NCBI GenBank assembly: GCA_024762395.1
Contig: JANTHP010000002.1
Coordinates: forward strand, 1-41,211
Direction of reading: 5' to 3'
Origin: Anaerolineae bacterium
GTDB taxonomy: Bacteria; Chloroflexota; Anaerolineae; Promineifilales; Promineifilaceae
DNA length: 41,211 nucleotides
A program made the position numbers and the translations under genes. The notes beneath the pieces are model-generated. The model ran no database searches and was not told the origin of the DNA. It worked only from the letters and a program-made list of their open reading frames with translations. Positions within the stretch are counted from its first letter, which is position 1; each line of letters opens with the position of its first letter. Shown piece after piece: positions 1 through 8,118 of the stretch.

Positions 1-100
1 TCGGGAATTGGAATTCCCGATACTTGGCTCAACGTTTCGGGAATTCCAATTCCCGAAACACGCACTTTTCTCAACTCATTTGAAATGCACCCATTGGAAA
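1..100 (-). repeat. Partial copy (cut by the window edge) of a dispersed inverted-repeat element; the reverse-complement copy lies at 11753-11900
   Basis: tcgggaattggaattcccga...cgtttcgggaattccaattcccgaaacacgcacttttctcaactcatttgaaatgcaccc is the near-exact reverse complement of 11770-11860; divergence begins after gcaccc (about position 92). Confidence 0.85.
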
Positions 101-111
101 AACTGTAGGAT

Positions 112-1488
112 TTATTGCCCGGCAGCGGCAGCGGGAATGAATGTTTGGTATACGAAGGGGGAATAGACCAATGTTTCGTCGGAGATTGTATCGCGGCGAC
201 GGCCGCCTAACACGTAAATGCGCGTTTCCACACTAGCCACCCCCAACTGTGTCCAAGATGGCGATTCGGCCAAAGCGGGCGTGTTGACAACCTGCCATGT
301 CTGGCTGGCCGGATCGTACAATTCGCTGTGTGACACACCGCCTGTTTCATCCATGCCGCCGCCCAAAATGTAGAGTTTGTTCAACAATGTGGCCGCTCCG
401 GCCCCGGCGCGCGGCAAAAGCATATCGGGACAATCAGCCCATGCAGCCGCCACCGGGTCATAGGCCTGGCAAAGCGCCAATTCGGAACCGTCGTAACCGC
501 CCACAACGTACAATTGCCCGGTCACAAAGGCGCCGGCCGCATAGGCGCGCGGCCTTGACATCGGTTCTAAAGGCCGCCAACTATCGCCTGCCGGATCATA
601 AACGTATGCGGTATCCAGGTATTCACGGCCGTTCCAGCCGCCAAACAGGTACAAAAAGCTGCCATCGGATAAGGCCAACCCACCGGCAACAGGTTCCGGC
701 AAGGCGGCAACTGGCCGCCAGGCGTCGTTGGCCGGGCTGTATGCTTCGACAACGGCCGTCACATCTCCCCCATCCAATTTCCCTCCCGGCACATAAATCT
801 CGCCAAACAAAACGGCCGCCGTCACATCGGTAACGGCCGTCGGCTTGGCCGCCGCTTCCTGCCATAGATGTTGAGAGGTATCATACACAGCCACCGAATT
901 GGTCACGCCAACGGCCGTTTCTCCCCCAATCGCATACACATTCAAGCCCACAGCCGCCACAGCCATACCCGCCGCCCCTTCCGGCATGGGCCGATTTCGC
1001 AGCCAACGGGTTTCGCCAATGGGTTCTTCTACAAACGATTCCGGCGTGGGCGCAGGCGGTCTTAGCGCCTGCCAGCCAAACGAAACAATCAAAGCGACAG
1101 CAACCAATGTAACCACAATCAAAGCTATTTCTGTTTTATTTAGCGAAAAACGACGTGGGGTAACGGCCGTCTCCTCATCCTGCCGCGTATCAGCCTCTAT
1201 CCCTGTCTCTGCCTCAGGCTCCGCCACTGCTGCCACTTCTGGCTCTATCTCCGGCTCAGGCTCCGGCTCTGCCCCTGGCGACGCCACAAACCCCTTCTGA
1301 ATAGCCGCCATCGTCGCCTCTGTACGGGAAGCGGCCCCCAATTTTGTGTAGATATTGCGTAAATGAACCTTAACCGTGTTCGGACTAATGCTTAACTTAA
1401 GTGCGATCTCTTTGTTCGCCAATCCCTCAGCCACAGCATTAAGAACTTCCAGTTCCCGTTCGCTTAACGATTCACCCAATTCCGCCAT
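112..1488 (-). CDS. LuxR-type HTH / transmembrane / kelch-repeat beta-propeller protein
   Basis: N-term LSERELEVLNAVAEGLANKEIALKLSISPNTVKVHLRNIYTKLGA is a LuxR (GerE) HTH; Glu/Pro-rich linker; one TM (TEIALIVVTLVAVALIVSFGW); then repeated kelch-like blocks (VYAIGGE, LYLFGGWNG, LYVVGGYDG, LYILGGG, IYVLGGR). Confidence 0.85.
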   Translation of the reverse strand: MAELGESLSERELEVLNAVAEGLANKEIALKLSISPNTVKVHLRNIYTKLGAASRTEATMAAIQKGFVASPGAEPEPEPEIEPEVAAVAEPEAETGIEADTRQDEETAVTPRRFSLNKTEIALIVVTLVAVALIVSFGWQALRPPAPTPESFVEEPIGETRWLRNRPMPEGAAGMAVAAVGLNVYAIGGETAVGVTNSVAVYDTSQHLWQEAAAKPTAVTDVTAAVLFGEIYVPGGKLDGGDVTAVVEAYSPANDAWRPVAALPEPVAGGLALSDGSFLYLFGGWNGREYLDTAYVYDPAGDSWRPLEPMSRPRAYAAGAFVTGQLYVVGGYDGSELALCQAYDPVAAAWADCPDMLLPRAGAGAATLLNKLYILGGGMDETGGVSHSELYDPASQTWQVVNTPALAESPSWTQLGVASVETRIYVLGGRRRDTISDETLVYSPFVYQTFIPAAAAGQ

Positions 1489-1500
1489 AATGCAGCCTAT

Positions 1501-2601
1501 CTACCGATTACTCCCAGCCGCTGCCGTTGGCGTCCACAAAATAAACGGCGCATCTGGCAGCGAGTCTGTTCCCGTTACCGGCAGCGTATCCGTAATCGGC
1601 GCCAACGGAGTCGGGGTAGCCGACAAACACGCCTCCTGCGCCTGACTCAACTTAGTCACCACCGCTTGCGTCCGCTCATATTGGAGCGCTTCCTGATACA
1701 ATGGTTCTGCCGGACACCAATCCAGACTACCTGCATACTGGTCAGCCAAATTCACCAGTGATTCTCGTAATCGTTCACATGACGACTGATAAAAGGGCGC
1801 AGATAAACACAATTCACGAAAGTAGTAGGTTGCCACATCCCAATTTACGCCGTAAAAAGCAATGCCCTGCAAATACAGCTCAGCCCACAAGCGATAATCC
1901 AACAATTCCTGGGACAAATCGCCTAACTTTTCTGCCTGTTCCAGATAAAAAAGCCCCAATTCCACCTGCTCGCCTTCCAGCAAAGTCAAACCGTAATTGA
2001 TGTAAGCGTCGTACAAAAGCTTGTCCGTTTCCTGCCGTTCATAATTGGGAAACTGCCGCTGGAAAGCCAACAGCGACGACAAACCCTCTTCCCAGGAATG
2101 ATTAGCCGCAAGACGCCGGATACGCTGCAGTTCTTTTTGAGGATCGCTTATGATGCCGGGTGTTGCTGTAGGCAGCGGTTCCGGTGTGGGCGTATTTGTC
2201 GCCACAAGTTGAGCTTGAGGGGTGATGAGAGCCGCTAACGCCGTTTGGGCCTGGTCTTGCAAATCGAGGGCTTCCCGATTGTTTGGGTCCCGTTCCAGCA
2301 CATACTCCAGGCGGCGCAAGGCCAGGTTAAAGCTGTCCTGGTCAATGTTTTCGCGGGCCAGGCTGATTTGCCGCGCCAGGATGTTGGCTTCTTCAATCGC
2401 TCGCTCTTCAACCAACGCCTCTTGCCCGCTCTGCCAGCCAAGATAGCCGATTAACAAATACCAGCCCAACAAAACTGACAGGCCGATTAAGACGATACCA
2501 ACTGCCCGCATGATTTTGCGGGATCGGGAAATGGTGGGAACGGCCGTTTCGTCCACTGTCTCGCTGGTTTGATTATCTGTCGGAGAAATCACATCGCTCA
2601 T
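1501..2601 (-). CDS. Membrane-anchored tetratricopeptide-like repeat protein
   Basis: N-terminal TM (MRAVGIVLIGLSVLLGWYLLIGYLG) followed by TPR-like helical text (NLALRRLEYVLERDPNNREALDLQDQAQTAL). 12 bp gap to 112..1488 on the same strand. Confidence 0.65.
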   Translation of the reverse strand: MSDVISPTDNQTSETVDETAVPTISRSRKIMRAVGIVLIGLSVLLGWYLLIGYLGWQSGQEALVEERAIEEANILARQISLARENIDQDSFNLALRRLEYVLERDPNNREALDLQDQAQTALAALITPQAQLVATNTPTPEPLPTATPGIISDPQKELQRIRRLAANHSWEEGLSSLLAFQRQFPNYERQETDKLLYDAYINYGLTLLEGEQVELGLFYLEQAEKLGDLSQELLDYRLWAELYLQGIAFYGVNWDVATYYFRELCLSAPFYQSSCERLRESLVNLADQYAGSLDWCPAEPLYQEALQYERTQAVVTKLSQAQEACLSATPTPLAPITDTLPVTGTDSLPDAPFILWTPTAAAGSNR

Positions 2602-2619
2602 AGCGAAACGTAGTATACC

Positions 2620-3726
2620 TCATTCCGCCATCATTTTCCGATAAACGGCGACGGTTTGAGCGGCAATTTGAGATTGGGTGTACCGGTCTAAGACACGAGC
2701 GCGTCCCTTCCGCCCCAATTCATCCCGCAAATCAGGCGACTGCATCAACTGCAGCAAGTGGGCGTGCAGCGCATCCACATCGTCTTCCGGGAAAATCAGC
2801 CCGGCGTCCCCAATTACATGAGGAATTTCGCCGCTGTCGGAGCCAATGACGGCCGTTTCACACGCCATCGCCTCTACCAACACCCGGCCAAACTGTTCCT
2901 TCCAGTTGGGCCGCGTGCGCGAGGGCAAGACCATCACATCCATTTGCTGCAAGTAGCCGGGCATTTGCGCCGACGGGATTGGGCCATCGAACTGAACCCG
3001 GTCGGCAATGCCTAATTCATGGGACAGTTTTTGGAGTAACGGCCGTTCCGGGCCATCCCCCGCAATCTGCACACGCCAGATACCGGGCAGCTTTGCCGCC
3101 GCCCGCAGCAGCACATCCACCCCCTTCTCAGGAACCAGCCGCCGGTTAGCCGAACCAATGACAAAGCCCCGTCCCTGGTCACGGTACGCTGGCGGCCGGT
3201 ACGCCGCCGTATCCACCCCGAATTGGGGGATAACGGTATGCGGCCCCGCGTATCCCTTACTTTGCCAAACAGCCACAGCCTCCTGATTACCCATAATGGC
3301 TGCGTCTATGCCGGCCAACACCTGTTTTTCCATCCAGCTAAACGGAAATGGGTAACGCCGCAGTAAATTTTGCCAGGAAAAGAACAGGGTTTTGGCTGCA
3401 ACCCCTTTTGCCTGCCGCATGGCTAAAAAAGTTGCCAAATTGTACGGCTCTTCATCAATATGCACGATGTCGGGCCGGAATTCGGCCAGCCGCCGCTTTA
3501 GTTTGGGATAATAGTGGAGGTGGAAACGGCCGTTAAACCGAATCGGATCCGCCAACAACCGATACCCCTCCGTGTGGCTGCGCTCCAGCGCCACCGGCCC
3601 GGCCGGGTCCAACCAAACCGGCGGCACAATAACAAGCAGTTCTACATCGTCAAACCTGGCAATTTCTTCTAATTTTGTTTGATAAGCCCCCACAAGGCAG
3701 GCTTTGGACAGCATTAATATCTTCAT
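2620..3726 (-). CDS. Glycosyltransferase family 4 (GT-B fold); likely start MKILMLSK inside the longer ORF 2620..3765
   Basis: MKILMLSKACLVGAYQTKLEEIARF..., IGSANRRLVPEKGVDVLLRAAAKLPGIWRVQIAGDGPERPLLQ, VLVEAMACETAVIGSDSGEIPHVIGDAGLIFPEDDV: GT4 glycosyltransferase signature. Confidence 0.9.
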   Translation of the reverse strand: MKILMLSKACLVGAYQTKLEEIARFDDVELLVIVPPVWLDPAGPVALERSHTEGYRLLADPIRFNGRFHLHYYPKLKRRLAEFRPDIVHIDEEPYNLATFLAMRQAKGVAAKTLFFSWQNLLRRYPFPFSWMEKQVLAGIDAAIMGNQEAVAVWQSKGYAGPHTVIPQFGVDTAAYRPPAYRDQGRGFVIGSANRRLVPEKGVDVLLRAAAKLPGIWRVQIAGDGPERPLLQKLSHELGIADRVQFDGPIPSAQMPGYLQQMDVMVLPSRTRPNWKEQFGRVLVEAMACETAVIGSDSGEIPHVIGDAGLIFPEDDVDALHAHLLQLMQSPDLRDELGRKGRARVLDRYTQSQIAAQTVAVYRKMMAE

Positions 3727-3781
3727 TGTGTGAGTTTGTGAGTTTGTGAGTTTGCAAGTATGCAAGTGTGCAAGTCACAAG
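3727..3781. repeat. Octanucleotide-period degenerate tandem array between the divergent GT4 and GT39-like genes
   Basis: gagtttgt gagtttgt gagtttgc aagtatgc aagtgtgc aagtcaca. Confidence 0.75.
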
Positions 3782-3853
3782 CCTGCATACTTGCCGCCTG
3801 CCACTCGCCACCCGCTGGCTATTTTGCTATACTTGCCCCGCTTTGACAACTAC

Positions 3854-5794
3854 ATGTCAGGAATACATTCTGTGAAGAAACAATCCCTCGGCCCATCCCC
3901 AACAGGATGGGCTTTGTTGCTATTTTTACTCATTCTAGCCGCCGTCATGCGCTTTTGGCAGTTGGGCAATTGGCCCCCAGGGCTGTACCGGGATGAAGCC
4001 CACAACGGCCTGGACGCGCTGGCCGTTCTGGATGGCAACCATGCGCTATTTTTTACCGCCAATAACGGCCGTGAACCCGCCTACATCTACCTGACCGCCC
4101 TCTTCGTTAGCTTGTTTGGCCGCACCGCTCTGGCTGTCCGCATGGGAGCGGCCGTTGTGGGGACACTCACCACCTGGCTGGTTTACAAATTAGCCGACGC
4201 CTGGCACGGCCGTACCGCCGCCTACTTCGCCGCCTTCATCTGGGCCGTCACCCTCTGGCCCGTCCATCTCAGCCGGATTGGACTGCGAACCATCCTGCTG
4301 GCCCCCGCGCTGGCGGCGACCTTCTGGCTGGGAACAGAAGCCTGCCGGCGGCAAAATCGCTGGCTGTGGCTGCTGGCCGGTCTGGTCTACGGAGCCAGCT
4401 TTTATACCTACCTGGCCGCCCGCTTTACGCCGGTTTTGTTAGCCGCCATCATCATCTATTTGCTGGTACGGGGCAAATGGCGGGCCGTGTGGCCGGGCAT
4501 GATTTGGTTCGGGATGGGAACGGCCGTCACCCTCCTCCCCTTCGCCATCTTAGCCGGCCAACAGCCCGGCCTGCTGCTAGGCCGCACCGGGCAAGTCTCC
4601 ATCCTCAACCAAACCGTCAACGGCGGCAATTTGTGGGCAACCCTGTGGCAAAACGTCGGGCAAGCGTTGGGGATGTTTTTGTGGCGCGGCGATACAATTT
4701 TACGACACAATCCGGCCGGCCGGCCCGTTTTTGACGGTTTCATAGCCCTGCCCTTTCTTATTGGACTGGGCTGGTCATTGAAAAATTGGCGGCGGCCGGC
4801 GGCAATGATGGGATTGCTGTGGACGGCCGTCATGCTTGGCCCCACCATTTTAGCCGCCGATACGCCCCACTTCCTACGCGCATCCGGCGTGTTACCCGGC
4901 GTCCTCATTTTGCCCGCCATTGGGCTGGCCCGGTTATGGGAATGGGAATTTTTGAGAGGATGGATGCGAAAAACGGCCGTTCTCATCCTCGCCGCAGGCA
5001 GTTTAACCATGACAATCCGTGATTATATCAATTACAGCCAATCGCCGGACACCGCCTACCTCTTCGAGCAGGCGGCGCGGACGCTGGCCGAACAAGCCAA
5101 CGAAGAAGCCCTCGGCGTAGACCGCTTCATAGACGACCGTTTCTGGTCAGGCTGGCCTTCCATCCCCTTCCTGGCGACCAATCCCAACATTTACCGTTTC
5201 CAGCCCGACGCCGGGCTGCCGCCGCTGACCCGCATCTCCCAACTGTTCGTCTGGCCCTACGCCGCGCGCGATTTCATCCCCCCCGCCCTGCCCGAAAGCG
5301 CCCTCATCTACGCCCAAACCGGCCCTTTGGCGCGGGGCGATTTGGAACCGGAGGCCTACCCGCTCTACGACTACTACCGCGTCATGCCCGGCTTGCCCGA
5401 TTGGCCGGTACAAGCCCGCTTTGGCGATCAATTGGCCCTCCGTCAGGCGTCCGCATCACTGCCCGACCCGCAAACGGTACAGGTTGACCTGGTCTGGTCT
5501 TCCGATGGTTCATTGCCACCGGAAACGGCCGTTTTCATCCACATCCTCAGCCCAAACGGAACCATCGCCCAGGACGACGCCCCACCCGGCGGCGGCAACT
5601 GGCCCGCCGACTGGCAGCGGCCCGGTTTATGGCTGCACGACCGCCGTCTCATCACCCTGCCCCAACCATTCGACCCAGCCCGTCACACCATCCACACCGG
5701 CGTTTACGACACCGCCACCGGCCGCCGCCTGCCAATCGCAGACGCCGCCAACCGCCCCCTCGGCGACAGCATCGAATTGGAAATTGAGGATTGA
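3854..5794 (+). CDS. Polytopic GT39-like (PMT/ArnT-type) glycosyltransferase; likely start MSGIHSVKK inside ORF 3746..5794
   Basis: Multiple TM segments, early DE motif in LYRDEAHNGLDAL, and HLSRIGLRTILLAPALAATFWLGTEA, typical of the ArnT/PMT superfamily. Confidence 0.75.
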   Translation: MSGIHSVKKQSLGPSPTGWALLLFLLILAAVMRFWQLGNWPPGLYRDEAHNGLDALAVLDGNHALFFTANNGREPAYIYLTALFVSLFGRTALAVRMGAAVVGTLTTWLVYKLADAWHGRTAAYFAAFIWAVTLWPVHLSRIGLRTILLAPALAATFWLGTEACRRQNRWLWLLAGLVYGASFYTYLAARFTPVLLAAIIIYLLVRGKWRAVWPGMIWFGMGTAVTLLPFAILAGQQPGLLLGRTGQVSILNQTVNGGNLWATLWQNVGQALGMFLWRGDTILRHNPAGRPVFDGFIALPFLIGLGWSLKNWRRPAAMMGLLWTAVMLGPTILAADTPHFLRASGVLPGVLILPAIGLARLWEWEFLRGWMRKTAVLILAAGSLTMTIRDYINYSQSPDTAYLFEQAARTLAEQANEEALGVDRFIDDRFWSGWPSIPFLATNPNIYRFQPDAGLPPLTRISQLFVWPYAARDFIPPALPESALIYAQTGPLARGDLEPEAYPLYDYYRVMPGLPDWPVQARFGDQLALRQASASLPDPQTVQVDLVWSSDGSLPPETAVFIHILSPNGTIAQDDAPPGGGNWPADWQRPGLWLHDRRLITLPQPFDPARHTIHTGVYDTATGRRLPIADAANRPLGDSIELEIED

Positions 5795-5875
5795 AGATTC
5801 ATGATTAAACATGCGCCATTCACAATTCACAATTCACAATTCATCCTTCACAATTCCCCATTCCTCATTCTCCTC
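5774..5875. repeat. Heptanucleotide-period array spanning the stop of the GT39-like gene and the start of the LysM gene
   Basis: gaattgg aaattga ggattga agattca tgattaa ... attcaca attcaca attcaca attcatc cttcaca attcccc attcctc. Confidence 0.75.
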
Positions 5876-6673
5876 GCTCTTCTGCTGGCCGCGCCGCTCC
5901 CCGCTCTGGCCCAGCAGCCGCCCACGCCCACCCCGGACGCTGCGGGGAACATTTATGTCATCGTACAGGCCAATGATTCCTTGTGGAGCATCGCCGCCCG
6001 CGCCGGAATCGGGCTGGATGAGCTGCTGGCGCTAAATGATTTGACAGAGGACAGCGTGATTGTGCCGGGACAGCGGCTGCTCATCGGGCAGGCGGAACCA
6101 ACAGCGACGCCGACGCCGTTCATTCCGCCGACAGCAGCAGCCACCAAACCACCGCCGCCGCCCGCGACGGCCGTTCCCCTCCCCCGCACCGCCATCTGCC
6201 TCACTGCCTTCGCCGACCTGAATCGGAATGGGACGCACGACGCGGGCGAACCGTTCAAAGCCGCCGTCGCCTTCACCGTCTTCAACGCGCAGCAGGTTGT
6301 TGGCAACACCGTCACCGACGGCTCATCGGAACCCTACTGTCTGGAGAATCTGGAACCGGGCGAGTACAACATCACCCGTTCCGTTGGCCCGAACGAGACG
6401 CTGACAACGACAGGCGATTGGACGCTGATGCTGGCGCAAGGAAATGTGATCGAGTTGGCGTTTGGCAGTTATACGGCCGTTACCCCCACCAGTATCAATC
6501 CAACGCCCATCGGTGAAACGGCCGTGGCAACGCTGCCCGCCCCGCCGTCCCCCACACCCGATAATGACGCTGAAAACGGCCGTGTCACTTTCACTTTTAT
6601 TGGCGTGGGGGTTGTGGTAATCTTCCTGGCGGCTGGCTGGTTCATTCGCCGCCTGACTAAACAAAACAAGTAA
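5801..6673 (+). CDS. Secreted/anchored LysM protein with SdrD/Cna-B-like module and C-terminal TM
   Basis: Signal peptide; LysM text IYVIVQANDSLWSIAARAGIGLDELLALNDLTEDSVIVPGQRLLI; Pro/Thr linker; AICLTAFADLNRNGTHDAGEPFKAAVAFTVF; C-term TM FTFIGVGVVVIFLAAGWFIRRLTKQNK. Confidence 0.8.
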   Translation: MIKHAPFTIHNSQFILHNSPFLILLALLLAAPLPALAQQPPTPTPDAAGNIYVIVQANDSLWSIAARAGIGLDELLALNDLTEDSVIVPGQRLLIGQAEPTATPTPFIPPTAAATKPPPPPATAVPLPRTAICLTAFADLNRNGTHDAGEPFKAAVAFTVFNAQQVVGNTVTDGSSEPYCLENLEPGEYNITRSVGPNETLTTTGDWTLMLAQGNVIELAFGSYTAVTPTSINPTPIGETAVATLPAPPSPTPDNDAENGRVTFTFIGVGVVVIFLAAGWFIRRLTKQNK

Positions 6674-6691
6674 CTATTCAGACGACCCCTT

Positions 6692-6724
6692 AGATTTGTC
6701 AAATTTTTCAAATTTGACAAATCT
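6692..6724. repeat. Perfect 15-bp inverted repeat (3-nt loop), part of a dispersed element starting at 6670
   Basis: agatttgtcaaattt-ttc-aaatttgacaaatct; the flanking gtaactattcaga...ccccttagatttgtcaaat matches the element at 25030-25132. Confidence 0.85.
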
Positions 6725-6745
6725 TCTAAAACAAAAGGTAAACTC

Positions 6746-8032
6746 ATGAATCGAAATCGCTTAATCCAACTTTTCCTATTACTTTTGCTAACGCTTGTCG
6801 CCGTGCAGGCCGCGCCCACCGCCGCCGCGCCGCCCCAGCAAACCAATCTGCTCACCAACCCCGGCTTTGAGGCCCCCTATGACAGCGACGGCTCCGCCAA
6901 CGGTTGGGTACGCTGGGACCGCGTCAGCAGCGCCGACAAATTTGACGACTGCACCAATCCGTACCACAAAAGCCCGAGCTGGGGCATGGCGACCGACTTT
7001 GTCCACAGCGGCAGCGCGTCGCAATTCGTTGGCAACAACTGGGACACCTGGGCCGCCGGCGTCTGGCAAACCGTCTCTGTTGTGCCCGGAACCACTTACG
7101 AATTCACGTTTTATGGGCGCGGTTACGGCTCCATGAACGCCAGCGATCCTTCCTACACAGGCTTGAACATGCAAATGCGCGCCGGAATAGACCCCAACGG
7201 CAGCGGCCTATGGAACGATGGCGATGTGGTGTGGAGCGCAATGGGTTCTCCGCATGACCGCTGGGATTTATTCTCGGTTCAGGCAACTGCCACCGGCGAT
7301 AAAATGACGGTTTTTGTGGCCGCCGATTGGGGCGTCGCCGGCGTCAATCAATGCTATAAGTTCCTCAATACCTATTTTGATGATGCGTCTTTGGTGGAAG
7401 TGGCCCCGCCGCCCACAAATACTCCTGTGCCACTGCCCACATCCCCGCCGCCGCCGCCCGCCACCAGCACACCGATCCCAACGGCAACGGCCGTACCCAC
7501 CGAAACGCCCATCCCCACCGAAACGCCCATTCCGCCCTCCCCCACGCCAACCGGAGCCGCCATCTGCCTCAACGCCTTCGCCGATGACAATGGTAACGGC
7601 ATCCATGATGCGGCGGAAGGGTACATGGCCGGCGTGACATTTACCATCGCCGGCAATGGGCAAGTGGTCAGTCAGGTCATCTCCCCCGGCAGCGCCGACC
7701 CGGTTTGCGTGGAAGGCATTCCGGCCGGCAGCTACCAAATCGCCCAAGTCGTGCCCGCTCGTCTGGAAATGACCACAGCCGCCAACACATCCCTGAATGT
7801 GGTCGAAGGCAAAGAATACGGCGTGGAGTTTGGCAGCCGCTTGCGCCCGGCTGATGGCGAAGCTGTGGCCGCCAACCCGGAACCTGCGGTAGAAACGGCC
7901 GTTCCTGCCCCGCCGCCAACCCCCGCAGAAGAAGGTGGAATGAGCGCGCTGGCAATCAGCGGCCTGGCTGTCATGGCGTTGGCTGTTATCCTGTTGGGCG
8001 CCCTTATCTTCCTGGTTCTTAAAAAGGGATGA
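6746..8032 (+). CDS. Secreted/anchored carbohydrate-binding-like protein with SdrD/Cna-B-like module and C-terminal TM
   Basis: Signal peptide; NLLTNPGFEAPYDSDGSANGWVRWD jelly-roll start; Pro/Thr linker; AICLNAFADDNGNGIHDAAEGYMAGVTFTIAG; TM ALAISGLAVMALAVILLGALIFLVLKKG. Confidence 0.75.
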   Translation: MNRNRLIQLFLLLLLTLVAVQAAPTAAAPPQQTNLLTNPGFEAPYDSDGSANGWVRWDRVSSADKFDDCTNPYHKSPSWGMATDFVHSGSASQFVGNNWDTWAAGVWQTVSVVPGTTYEFTFYGRGYGSMNASDPSYTGLNMQMRAGIDPNGSGLWNDGDVVWSAMGSPHDRWDLFSVQATATGDKMTVFVAADWGVAGVNQCYKFLNTYFDDASLVEVAPPPTNTPVPLPTSPPPPPATSTPIPTATAVPTETPIPTETPIPPSPTPTGAAICLNAFADDNGNGIHDAAEGYMAGVTFTIAGNGQVVSQVISPGSADPVCVEGIPAGSYQIAQVVPARLEMTTAANTSLNVVEGKEYGVEFGSRLRPADGEAVAANPEPAVETAVPAPPPTPAEEGGMSALAISGLAVMALAVILLGALIFLVLKKG

Positions 8033-8035
8033 TGA

Positions 8036-8118
8036 GTTATGAAGGATGAAGGATGAATGATGAAGGATGAATAAATACATCACGCATCACGCATCACGCA
8101 TCACGCATCATGTTTCAC
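8036..8118. repeat. Heptanucleotide-period array at the start of the PTPS-related-type gene
   Basis: ggatgaa ggatgaa tgatgaa ggatgaa ... gcatcac gcatcac gcatcac gcatcat. Confidence 0.8.

Noticed and set aside
297-833. ORF 297..833 (+), 899..1300 (+) and similar antisense ORFs over the kelch gene
   Set aside because: They overlap a clearly coding minus-strand gene; Arg/His/Pro-rich composition is typical of out-of-frame GC-rich DNA.
4681-4740. ccggccggccggcccg as a further copy of the iterated palindrome
   Set aside because: It is a GGCC-rich run lacking the flanking A...T of ACGGCCGT, so it was not counted.
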